Below are positions 1-5,831 of a stretch of DNA of 8,980 bases, piece by piece; the first letter of the stretch is position 1; every line of letters starts with the position of its first letter. The position numbers and the translations under genes are program-made. Where the stretch lies: the NCBI RefSeq assembly GCF_934643405.1, contig NZ_CAKUCL010000280.1, positions 1 to 8,980 on the forward strand, given 5' to 3'. The notes beneath the pieces were generated by a model that saw only the letters and a list, made by a program, of their open reading frames with translations, made no database searches and was not told where the DNA came from. The stretch is from an uncultured Actinoplanes sp. GTDB lineage: Bacteria > Actinomycetota > Actinomycetes > Mycobacteriales > Micromonosporaceae.

Positions 1-169
1 TCCTGCCCGTGCCCCGCCTCCTGCCCGGGCCCGGCCTCGCGGCCCGGCGGCCACTGTGCGTCGCGTGGGTCGGCTCTGATCGGACCACTCGCTCCCTGTA
101 GCTCGATCGCGGCCCGCCGCCCCGGCGTGCCGGGCAGGACGGGGCGTGCAGCGCCGGTGGGAATCGCGA
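1..169. other. Non-coding stretch downstream of the first kinase gene
   Basis: No convincing gene is seen on either strand. Two short GC-rich inverted repeats are visible: a 7-bp stem at 25-31/41-47 with a 9-nt loop, and CCCGG/CCGGG at 121-125/130-134 about 35 nt past the kinase stop. Either could help stop minus-strand transcription, but neither has a T-run, and random GC-rich DNA forms such stems easily. CCTGCCCG occurs twice (2-9, 20-27). Confidence 0.3.
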
Positions 170-1351
170 TCATCGGTGCCATGGCAGCCATGCCTCCAGT
201 CGGAATCGGTCGTTCTCGGGGCCGTACTCCACGTGGCCGCCCGCCAGCGCCACCCGCTCGCCGATGCCGATCAGACCGGTGCCGGCGCCGGGCACGTCGT
301 CGGGAGGTGGTTCGCCGTGCAGGCGGTTGGTGACGCGGATGTGCAGATCGTCGCTCGGGCGGTCGAGCAGGACCTCGACCTCCGAGCCGGGCGCATGTTT
401 GCTCGCGTTCGTCAGCGCCTCCTGCACCACGCGGTAGGCCGTGCGGCCGACGTCCGGCGACTGGTGGCCGGGCGGCAGCAGGTAGACGAAGTCGACGGCC
501 ATGCCCGATGTGCGCGCGTTGGCCATCAGGTCGACGAGGTCGGTCAGCCCTGGCTGCGGTGGCTCGGGTCGCAGCGGCTCCTCCTGCCGGAGCACGCCGA
601 TCACCGAGCGCAACTCCTCCAGCGCCTCGTGCGCGCTGATGCGAATCGCCCTGGCCGCGGCGGACAGCTCCTCCGGCGAGGCGTCGGTGCGCACCTCGAG
701 GGCGCCGGCGTGCAGGCTCACCATCGACATTCGGTGGGCGAGAACGTCGTGCATCTCGCGCGCGATGCTCGCCCGCTCGGTCAGCCGTGCCCGGTCGACC
801 CGTAGGTTCTGTTCGGCCTCCAGCTGCTGCGCGTGCAGTCGTAAGGACTGGGTCAGGCTCCGGTGCGCCTGGAGGAACAGCCCCCAGCCGATGGCGGCGT
901 AGGCGGTGATGCTGCGCAGCGAGATGTCGACCCAGACGTCCATCGGCGGGTCGCGCTGGAGCAGGAAATAGAGCACTCCGGTAGCGATGTGGACGATGCC
1001 CAGCAGGAACAGGAACCGGGGGCGCACGCGGATCGCGGCGGTGAACAGGGCGACGAGCACCGCACCGGTCACCATGACCGAGACCGCCCCGAGCGGCAGC
1101 AGGACCAGGCACACCAGCAGCGGGTGGCGGCGGCGCACGACCAGCAGGGCCGCGCCCAGAATTCCGATCGCCACGTCGACCGGCCACGGGATCGCGGCGC
1201 CCGGCTTCGTCGCGTCGCCCAGCGGGACCATCACGGCGCCGAAAGCTAGCGCGGACGCCACCGCGATGATGTCGGCGACCCGATCGCGCGCAGCAGAGCC
1301 CTGGTGACCGGGCGGACCGGGCACCAGGAGAGCGAACGGGAGCGACGACAT
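170..1351 (-). CDS. DesK/NarL-type sensor histidine kinase
   Basis: A 393-aa membrane histidine kinase that should autophosphorylate on His and pass the phosphate to a LuxR-type response regulator. The N-terminal third (about 26-160) is hydrophobic, with roughly five membrane segments and no large extracytoplasmic domain, so the stimulus is probably sensed in or at the membrane. The dimerisation/phosphoacceptor region (HisKA_3 type) carries REMHDVLAHRMS with the phosphorylatable His at 201. The ATPase domain follows: N-box EALTNASKHAPG (Glu311, Asn315) and glycine-rich GAGTGLIGIGER (355-366). Length and motif spacing are normal for the family. The start is the ATG at 1351. There is no clear Shine-Dalgarno, but TAGGCT lies 6 nt upstream, so a leaderless transcript is possible. 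It is divergent from the hydrolase at 1462. No response regulator lies next to it within the window; it may be beyond position 1. Confidence 0.92.
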   Translation of the reverse strand: MSSLPFALLVPGPPGHQGSAARDRVADIIAVASALAFGAVMVPLGDATKPGAAIPWPVDVAIGILGAALLVVRRRHPLLVCLVLLPLGAVSVMVTGAVLVALFTAAIRVRPRFLFLLGIVHIATGVLYFLLQRDPPMDVWVDISLRSITAYAAIGWGLFLQAHRSLTQSLRLHAQQLEAEQNLRVDRARLTERASIAREMHDVLAHRMSMVSLHAGALEVRTDASPEELSAAARAIRISAHEALEELRSVIGVLRQEEPLRPEPPQPGLTDLVDLMANARTSGMAVDFVYLLPPGHQSPDVGRTAYRVVQEALTNASKHAPGSEVEVLLDRPSDDLHIRVTNRLHGEPPPDDVPGAGTGLIGIGERVALAGGHVEYGPENDRFRLEAWLPWHR

Positions 1352-1387
1352 GAGCGCAGCCTACGAGGCGAGACCGGAGGCTGGGGA

Positions 1388-1425
1388 CCTACCAAAGTAG
1401 GGTCTCGACCCCTTCCAAGGGAGGG
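1388..1425. promoter_or_regulatory. Candidate tandem operator between kinase and hydrolase genes
   Basis: Two 15-bp elements lie 23 bp apart: CCTACCAAAGTAGGG (1388-1402) and CCTTCCAAGGGAGGG (1411-1425), identical at 12 of 15 positions. The first is a palindrome with perfect 5-bp arms (CCTAC/GTAGG); the second is an imperfect palindrome. They occupy the 110-bp region upstream of two divergent genes, and the spacing is close to two helical turns, which suits two dimers bound on one face. I infer a binding site for a transcription factor, possibly the partner of the 170-1351 kinase. No factor is identified by the sequence. Confidence 0.45.
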
Positions 1426-1461
1426 TGCGGCCGGCGTAGCGGACCCGGAATCCTCGCTGCC

Positions 1462-2808
1462 ATGACATTTCTCGTTCCGGCTTTGCTGTGGGGTCTGCTG
1501 GCTGGTTGGTGGACGCCCCGCGGACCGCTGACCATCACGCAGGCGCTCTGCTCGGTGGCCGTCAGCGCGGCGGTCGGCCTCGCCGCAGGCCGGTATGCCG
1601 GGTCCCGCCGGGTGCTCGTCGCCGTGCCGATCGTGTTCGCGGCCGGGCTCGAGCTGACCCGTCTCCGGGTGGGTGGTCCCTCCGCAGGTGTCCCGCATCC
1701 AAGCGTGCTGGGTGTGCTGGTCTTGCTGGCCGGGCGCGGTCTGCACGCCGCGCTGACCCTGCTTCCGATGGTGCTGGGCGAGGTGGTGGGCCGGGGCGTC
1801 ACGGGGCGCCTCGGCAGGATCGCGGTCGCCGTGCCGGCGGCGGGTTTGTTCTTGTTCACTGCGGCCATGGCGGTCCCGGCGCGGACGGCGCCCCTTGCCG
1901 GCGGCGTCGCGGAGCTCGCGAGAGTCGGCCAGCTCGGCGTGATGATCCGCGGCACCGACGCCCGAGCGCCGGTCCTGCTCTTCATCCCCGGCGCGCCGGG
2001 CGGTTCGGAGCTGGGCCTGGTCCGACGGCACCTCGGCGGCCTCGAAGAACGGTTCGTCCTGGCCACGCTGGATCGCCGTGGCGCCGGCTCGTCCTACCCG
2101 GCGCTCGACCCGACCTCGCGGGTGACGCTCGACCGCGTGGTCGACGACACCGTGGCGGTCACCGACTACCTGCGGAAACGCTTCCACCAGGACCGCATCT
2201 ACCTGCTCGGCGAGTCAGGTGGCTCGATCGTCTCGGTACTGGCGGTCCGGCGGCACCCGGAGAAATACGCGGCGTACATCGGCACCGGACAGGCGGTGGA
2301 TCTGACGGCCAGCGACCGCATCTTCTACGACGACATCAGGGCCTGGGCTCGCTCGAACGGGCACGACGACGTCGCAAGGACGCTCGCGAAGCAAGGGCCG
2401 CCGCCGTATCCGGACGTATGGGGCTACGAGCCGATCCTGCTTCACGAGAACCAGGCCTACGGTCAGGCCAACCTGGGGCTGGGCATCGGCGTCCGGGAGT
2501 ACACGCTGCTCCAGAAGATCCACACCATGAACGCGTTCCTCGACACCTGGGACGTGCTCTACCCGCGGCTGGCGGAAGTCGATCTCCGTCGCGACGCGCC
2601 CAATCTCGAGGTGCCGGCGTGGTTCGTGCAGGGCGGCAACGAGATGCGTGGGCTCGCGGTTCTGTTCGAGCAGTGGTTCGCCCAGGTACGGGCGCCGGCG
2701 AAACGACTGATCACGGTGCCCGGCGCCGGGCACCACGTTCTCTACGAGCGGCCCGACCGGTTGGCGGCCGCACTCCAGGAGGTGCTCGCCGGTGCACCCG
2801 CGAGTTGA
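1462..2808 (+). CDS. Membrane-anchored alpha/beta hydrolase (S33/proline iminopeptidase-like)
   Basis: A 448-aa protein with an unusual layout: about four or five hydrophobic segments in residues 1-140, then an alpha/beta-hydrolase domain (about 168-445). The catalytic domain shows an oxyanion-type PGAPGGS (176-182), LDRRGAGSSY (203-212, matching the DxRGxGxS loop of proline iminopeptidase-like enzymes), the nucleophile elbow GESGGS with Ser252, and GAGHH with the likely catalytic His424. At the acid position (VPAWFVQGGNE) the candidate is Glu394 instead of the usual Asp; I recall Glu there in similar actinobacterial proteins, so it may be normal for the subfamily. The domain is probably tethered to the membrane, on the outer face if the number of segments is odd. 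The substrate is unknown. The start is the ATG at 1462, with only a weak GGA upstream. The gene is divergent from the kinase and convergent with the anthranilate synthase gene. Confidence 0.88.
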   Translation: MTFLVPALLWGLLAGWWTPRGPLTITQALCSVAVSAAVGLAAGRYAGSRRVLVAVPIVFAAGLELTRLRVGGPSAGVPHPSVLGVLVLLAGRGLHAALTLLPMVLGEVVGRGVTGRLGRIAVAVPAAGLFLFTAAMAVPARTAPLAGGVAELARVGQLGVMIRGTDARAPVLLFIPGAPGGSELGLVRRHLGGLEERFVLATLDRRGAGSSYPALDPTSRVTLDRVVDDTVAVTDYLRKRFHQDRIYLLGESGGSIVSVLAVRRHPEKYAAYIGTGQAVDLTASDRIFYDDIRAWARSNGHDDVARTLAKQGPPPYPDVWGYEPILLHENQAYGQANLGLGIGVREYTLLQKIHTMNAFLDTWDVLYPRLAEVDLRRDAPNLEVPAWFVQGGNEMRGLAVLFEQWFAQVRAPAKRLITVPGAGHHVLYERPDRLAAALQEVLAGAPAS

Positions 2809-2816
2809 GCGCGAGG

Positions 2817-2861
2817 GCCGGTGGCCCAAGCGGAGGCTCTCGATCCCCTTGAACCACCGGC
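2817..2861. terminator. Weak inverted repeat between convergent genes
   Basis: GCCGGTGG (2817-2824) and CCACCGGC (2854-2861) are perfect 8-bp complementary arms separated by 29 nt. They lie in the 64-bp gap between the stop codons of the hydrolase (2808) and the anthranilate synthase (2873), where a bidirectional terminator is expected. The long loop and lack of a T-run make this tentative. Confidence 0.3.
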
Positions 2862-2872
2862 AGTCTGCTTCG

Positions 2873-4678
2873 CTACCCGTTCCGCGCCGGGCTAATCACT
2901 CCGGACAGGACATGTGGGAGAAGTTCCTTGAGAACGTCGATGCCGTCGCGGCTCAGCACCGACTCCGGGTGGAACTGCACACCGGCGAAACCGGGCCCGC
3001 GCAACGCGTGTACCACGGCGTCGGCCGGGTCCCGGGCGACCGACACGGGGCCGTGGGGCGAGTCGAACTCATCAACCGGGCTGAGCGCGGCGAAGCTGGA
3101 GTAGAAGCCGACCCGCCGTCGGGAGCCGAACAGGTCGATGTCCCTAGCCAGCCCCTGATAGGGCTCGTCGCGGCGATGCAGCCGCAGTCCGAGCAGCACG
3201 GAGAGGATCTCGTGACCGAGGCACACGCCGAACAGCGGGCGGCCGGCGGCGAGCAGCGACGACACCAGATCGCGCAGCACGATCATCTTGGGGTCGGCGG
3301 GATCGTCCGGGTCGCCCGGGCCGGGGCCGGCCACGACCAGGTCGGCGTCCGGGACGGGCGCGGTCCACGGCACCACGCTGACGGCCAGGCCGAGGGCCTT
3401 GAACTGGTGGGCGAGCATCGCGGTGAAGGTGTCCTCGCCGTCGACGATCACGGCGGAGCGGCCGTCCAGCTCCGGTACGGTCAGCGCACCCGGCGCGCGG
3501 GAGTCGAGCCAGAAGCGGGCAAGTCCGTCGTTGCGGGCGGCGAGCAGAGCGTTGACCTCGGCGGTGGCGGGCTCACGCCGTACGGGAGGGGAGGCCGGAG
3601 CGGTGGCGCCCAGCGCACCCAAGATCCCAGCCGCCTTGGTGTGGGTCTCGGCCACCTCGCCGCGCGGGGTCGAATGGCGGACGAGCGTGGCGCCGACCGG
3701 AACGCGAAGGCGGCCGTCGGGGGAGATCTCCGCAGTCCGGATCAGGATCGGCGCGTCAAGTGTCTGGCGGCCCTGGTCGTCGTGGTCCAGCAGGGCCAGC
3801 ACCCCGGCGTAGTAGCCGCGACCCCGCCGCTCGTGGCGGGCGATCACCCGGCACGCGTTCTCGATCGGGCTACCGGTGACCGTCGGCGCGAACATGGTCT
3901 CGCGCAGCACGTCCCGGACGTCCAGCGCGCCCTTGCCGGCCAGCAGATACTCGGTGTGGGTGAGGTGTGCCATCTCCTTGAGGTACGGACCGGCCACCTG
4001 ACCGCCGTGCTCGGCGACCGTGGCCATCATCTTGAGCTCCTCGTCGAGCACCATGTAGAGCTCCTCGATCTCCTTCGGGTCGCGCAGGAAGTCGAGGAGG
4101 CTGCCCGAGCCGTGGCGGAAGGTGCCGCTGATCGGGTTCATCATGGTGATGCCGTCGGCGACGCTGACGTGCCGTTCCGGGGTGGCGCCGACCAGCGTGC
4201 GGCTGCCGGTGTGCACCAGAAAGGTCCAGTAGGTGCCCTGTTCGGCGGCGAGCAACCGGCCGAAGGCGGCGCGCGCGGCCTCGACGGGGTCGCCCTCGAC
4301 GCTCGCCTCGTAGACCCGGTGAATGACGAAGTTGGCGCCCTCGCCGTGGCCGATCTCGTCGCGCAGCACGTCCTCGACGATCCGGCCGTAGTCGGCGTCC
4401 GACAGGTCGAAACCGCCGCCGGTGATCTCCAGAGGGCCGGCCGGGAAGGCGCTCAACGGCTCGCGCCGCGACTCCTCGACGATCAGGCACTCGAGCGGGG
4501 CGTGGTCGTCGACGCAGTCGAAGCCGCGTTCGGTGATCTGGCGATACGGGATCACGGCGAGGGTCGCCCGATCCGGGTCGAGCGGGATGTCGGCGAGCGT
4601 GGCCACGGTGCGCACGGCACCGGTCAGCACCTCGACGTGGTCGGCGCCGTCCCGGTGGAGCAGGGCGAAAGGCCGCAT
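2873..4678 (-). CDS. trpEG: Single-chain anthranilate synthase (TrpE-TrpG fusion, PhzE-like)
   Basis: A 601-aa fusion of chorismate-using and glutamine amidotransferase parts, expected to make anthranilate from chorismate and glutamine. The chorismate-binding part (about 95-355) contains TPERH (166-170), NPISGT (181-186), TGSPIENA (268-275) and GYYAG (288-292). After a linker, the amidotransferase (about 405-590) has FGVCLGHE with nucleophile Cys486 and VQFHPES with His570 and Glu572, so both halves look intact. The motifs resemble PhzE (aminodeoxyisochorismate synthase) as well as the monocomponent anthranilate synthases of streptomycetes. The Trp-codon attenuator directly upstream favours a tryptophan role, and no phenazine genes are nearby. 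The start is the ATG at 4678 with AAAGAGGA just upstream; a longer frame from GTG 4807 would run through the attenuator and is rejected. Regulation is expected by attenuation, and perhaps by feedback. Confidence 0.93.
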   Translation of the reverse strand: MRPFALLHRDGADHVEVLTGAVRTVATLADIPLDPDRATLAVIPYRQITERGFDCVDDHAPLECLIVEESRREPLSAFPAGPLEITGGGFDLSDADYGRIVEDVLRDEIGHGEGANFVIHRVYEASVEGDPVEAARAAFGRLLAAEQGTYWTFLVHTGSRTLVGATPERHVSVADGITMMNPISGTFRHGSGSLLDFLRDPKEIEELYMVLDEELKMMATVAEHGGQVAGPYLKEMAHLTHTEYLLAGKGALDVRDVLRETMFAPTVTGSPIENACRVIARHERRGRGYYAGVLALLDHDDQGRQTLDAPILIRTAEISPDGRLRVPVGATLVRHSTPRGEVAETHTKAAGILGALGATAPASPPVRREPATAEVNALLAARNDGLARFWLDSRAPGALTVPELDGRSAVIVDGEDTFTAMLAHQFKALGLAVSVVPWTAPVPDADLVVAGPGPGDPDDPADPKMIVLRDLVSSLLAAGRPLFGVCLGHEILSVLLGLRLHRRDEPYQGLARDIDLFGSRRRVGFYSSFAALSPVDEFDSPHGPVSVARDPADAVVHALRGPGFAGVQFHPESVLSRDGIDVLKELLPHVLSGVISPARNG

Positions 4679-4730
4679 GGTGGTCCTCTTTCCGGTTCCG
4701 GCGGCGCCGACCGAGACCGACCATGCGAAA

Positions 4731-4753
4731 CGGCCGCCTCGGGGAGGCGGCCG
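4731..4753 (-). terminator. Attenuator terminator hairpin of the trp leader
   Basis: A perfect 10-bp GC stem: on the minus strand CGGCCGCCTC, loop CCC, GAGGCGGCCG, then TTTCGC. It lies between the leader-peptide stop (4765) and the synthase start (4678). The short T-run is usual for high-GC actinobacteria. Its 5' arm is also the partner of the antiterminator. Confidence 0.88.
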
Positions 4754-4764
4754 CGTGAGTTCGA

Positions 4765-4827
4765 TTACGCGCGGGAGAGTGTGGCCGCCGGTAAGGCGGG
4801 CCACCACATGCTCAGGCGCGCGGACAT
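4765..4827 (-). CDS. trpL: trp operon leader peptide with tandem Trp codons
   Basis: A 20-codon open frame, ATG at 4827 to TAA at 4765-4767, beginning MSARLSMWWPALP. Trp8 and Trp9 are consecutive TGG codons (4806-4801), placed where a stalled ribosome would cover segment 1 of the attenuator. There is no Shine-Dalgarno, but TAAGCT lies exactly 7 nt before the first ATG, so the transcript may begin at the start codon (leaderless). An internal ATG at 4809 would give a 14-aa version that still holds both Trp. Codon 12 is TTA, a rare leucine codon in such genomes. The peptide has no expected function beyond being translated. The next gene is the anthranilate synthase, 86 nt downstream. Confidence 0.87.
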   Translation of the reverse strand: MSARLSMWWPALPAATLSRA

Positions 4828-4834
4828 GCGGACG

Positions 4835-4840
4835 AGCTTA
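4835..4840 (-). promoter_or_regulatory. Candidate -10 box of the trp leader
   Basis: TAAGCT on the minus strand fits the TAnnnT pattern of actinobacterial vegetative promoters and ends 7 nt before the leader ATG at 4827, the usual spacing for leaderless transcripts. No good TTGACA-like -35 is seen 16-19 nt further upstream. Start-site evidence is therefore indirect. Confidence 0.4.
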
Positions 4841-4842
4841 CG

Positions 4843-4876
4843 GCCGGGCGCGACGAATGCGCCAGACCCGCCCGGC
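4843..4876 (-). terminator. Possible terminator after the 77-aa gene
   Basis: GCCGGGCG (4843-4850) and CGCCCGGC (4869-4876) form an 8-bp inverted repeat with an 18-nt loop, starting 24 nt past the stop of the small gene and ending just before the putative trp -10. It could stop read-through into the trp leader. The loop is long and there is no T-run, so this is weak. Confidence 0.3.
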
Positions 4877-4899
4877 GAGTCGCCCCATGATCGGTGCCC

Positions 4900-5133
4900 T
4901 CAGGCGGCGAAGGCGAGAGCGACCGCGCTGCGGGCCCAGCGCATCCGGTCGATCGCGCAGTCCGGGTGCTCACCGAACTCCTGGGCGACCAGTTCGGCGC
5001 AGCGAATCTCGCCCAGGCGATCGACGATGGCGCTGATCGTGGCGCGGATCTGCTCAGCCGTCGGTTGCTGCGAGCGCTGGAGATGGGAGACGAAGAGGGC
5101 CTCGGTGCGGATGTCGACGATCAGGGCGTTCAT
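4900..5133 (-). CDS. Small conserved-type hypothetical protein (77 aa)
   Basis: A 77-aa protein beginning MNALIVDIRTEALFVSHLQR and containing CAELVAQEFGEHPDCAIDRMRWAR near the C-terminus (split here: CAELVAQEFGEHP, then DCAIDRMRWAR). It looks soluble and mostly helical, with no signal peptide or membrane segment. I recall similar small proteins with the pattern RTEALFVS-LQRS and EFG-HPE-A--RMRWAR in other actinobacteria, but know no function; the C-terminal half has the feel of a small helical regulator or adaptor. The start is well fixed: AGGAGG (5141-5146) sits 7 nt before ATG 5133. The open frame continues far upstream, but only through a tandem repeat and antisense to the response regulator, so the longer version is rejected. 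It lies upstream of and in the same direction as the trp attenuator, and divergent from the two-component operon. Confidence 0.78.
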   Translation of the reverse strand: MNALIVDIRTEALFVSHLQRSQQPTAEQIRATISAIVDRLGEIRCAELVAQEFGEHPDCAIDRMRWARSAVALAFAA

Positions 5134-5161
5134 CAGAGATCCTCCTGCCTGGCGGTTCGAA

Positions 5162-5214
5162 GCGATGCGGTGCCGTGCGATGCGGTGCCGCGCGATGCGG
5201 TGCCGTGCGATGCG
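5162..5214. repeat. 15-bp tandem repeat, 3.5 copies
   Basis: Units GCGATGCGGTGCCGT at 5162-5176, 5177-5191 (last base C) and 5192-5206, plus a partial GCGATGCG at 5207-5214. Only one base differs among the three full copies, so the expansion is recent or maintained. It lies 29 nt upstream of the 77-aa gene start on that gene's 5' side, so it is either in its 5' untranslated region or in its promoter. Confidence 0.93.
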
Positions 5215-5261
5215 CCCCTGGCACGTCGTTGCGGCCGTGCTTGCGTGGGCGAATCGGAAAT

Positions 5262-5275
5262 CTGTCTGCAAACAG
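5262..5275. promoter_or_regulatory. Near-palindromic candidate operator
   Basis: CTGTCTGCAAACAG: six of seven base pairs of the dyad are complementary (the pair 5266/5271 is not). It lies between two divergent genes in a relatively AT-richer stretch. It could be a repressor site, but no family is indicated and chance is possible. Confidence 0.25.
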
Positions 5276-5434
5276 GAGACCCGAGCGCAGCAGCAAATCC
5301 GCTGCACCGGGGTTGCATACAGGTAGCCGCGCGCTGGCGCTTCGGCATTCGGAGAGCGGCCGTCACATCCAGGACTAACCGGATAAGGTCCCAATAAGTA
5401 GCGAAAGCTGGGCCAACCAACCAAGGAGACTGCT

Positions 5435-5809
5435 GTGACGGTGGTCCTGGTCGCCGACGACGACGCTGACATCCGCGATCTGGTGGCGTTCAAGCTGGAG
5501 CAGGCCGGCTTCGAGGTGATCGCGGTCGGGGACGGCCATACCGCGCTGGAGCAGGCACGCAGCCGGCAGCCCACGCTGGCTGTGCTTGATGTGTCGATGC
5601 CGGGGCTCACCGGGATCGACGTGTGCCGGATGCTCCGGGCCGACGCGGCGACGGCCGGCATGCTGATCATCATGTTGACGGCCCGGGTGCAGGAGCAGGA
5701 CGTCGAGGGCGGGTTCAGCGCGGGGGCCGACGACTACGTGACCAAGCCGTTCAGTCCGCGGGAACTGGTCTCCCGGATCCAGGTGCTCCTGAGCCGGACC
5801 CGGGCCTGA
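5435..5809 (+). CDS. Stand-alone response regulator receiver protein
   Basis: A 124-aa single receiver domain with no output domain. Acidic pocket ADDD (Asp8-10), phosphoacceptor Asp52 in LDVSMPG, Thr82 in LTAR and Lys104 in YVTKPFSP are all present, so it should accept phosphate. Without a DNA-binding part it must act through protein contacts, as in CheY- or DivK-like proteins or as a phosphorelay shuttle. The GTG start at 5435 is supported by AAGGAG 6 nt upstream; no other start fits as well. The kinase gene follows after only 22 bp, so the two are almost certainly co-transcribed and are likely partners. Confidence 0.93.
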   Translation: MTVVLVADDDADIRDLVAFKLEQAGFEVIAVGDGHTALEQARSRQPTLAVLDVSMPGLTGIDVCRMLRADAATAGMLIIMLTARVQEQDVEGGFSAGADDYVTKPFSPRELVSRIQVLLSRTRA

Positions 5810-5831
5810 CGGGCCTGGACGGGTCCGACGC

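Larger units (their letters stand above)
4731..4827 (-). promoter_or_regulatory. Ribosome-mediated Trp attenuator
   Basis: All parts of a classical attenuator are visible on the minus strand. Hairpin 1:2 pairs TGTGG plus CCGCC (4808-4804, 4799-4795), which overlap the Trp codons, with GGCGG-CCACA (4789-4780). The alternative 2:3 antiterminator pairs GGCGGCC (4789-4783) with GGCCGCC (4752-4746), with a possible second helix CGCGT (4771-4767)/ACGCG (4756-4752). The 3:4 terminator is 4753-4731. Established mechanism for this class: a ribosome stalled on Trp codons when charged tRNA-Trp is scarce frees segment 2 to pair with 3, so the terminator does not form and the synthase gene is transcribed. 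The pairing was worked out by eye; energies were not computed. Confidence 0.87.
5134..5434. other. Divergent intergenic region, 301 bp
   Basis: This stretch separates the 77-aa gene (-) from the response regulator (+). It is less GC-rich than its surroundings in the 5260-5420 part. It holds the Shine-Dalgarno of the 77-aa gene (5141-5146), a 15-bp tandem repeat (5162-5214), a near-palindrome (5262-5275), a TAAGGT that could be a plus-strand -10 (5384-5389, no good -35) and the Shine-Dalgarno AAGGAG (5423-5428) of the receiver gene. No RNA gene was recognised. Confidence 0.6.

Noticed and set aside
146..805. Plus-strand frame antisense to the first kinase
   Set aside because: It mirrors the kinase codons and shows no domain; the minus-strand kinase motifs are decisive.
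1246..2187. A 313-codon minus-strand frame antisense to the hydrolase
   Set aside because: Composition is Arg/Gly/His/Gln-rich shadow sequence with no recognisable domain, and it overlaps two well-supported genes.
2815..2875. Possible tRNA-like sequence between convergent genes
   Set aside because: No cloverleaf with proper acceptor, T-loop and anticodon arms could be drawn; only one 8-bp inverted repeat is present.
4679..4807. Upstream extension of the synthase gene to a GTG at 4807
   Set aside because: It would read through the leader peptide region and the terminator hairpin in another frame; ATG 4678 has a good ribosome site and the correct family N-terminus.
2792..5326. An 844-codon open frame on the plus strand
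   Set aside because: It is antisense to the anthranilate synthase, trp leader and 77-aa genes, has low-complexity composition typical of GC-rich shadow frames, and overlaps the hydrolase end.
5134..5673. Upstream extension of the 77-aa gene to a 257-codon frame
   Set aside because: The added part crosses the tandem repeat and lies antisense to the receiver gene; the AGGAGG before 5133 fixes the short form.
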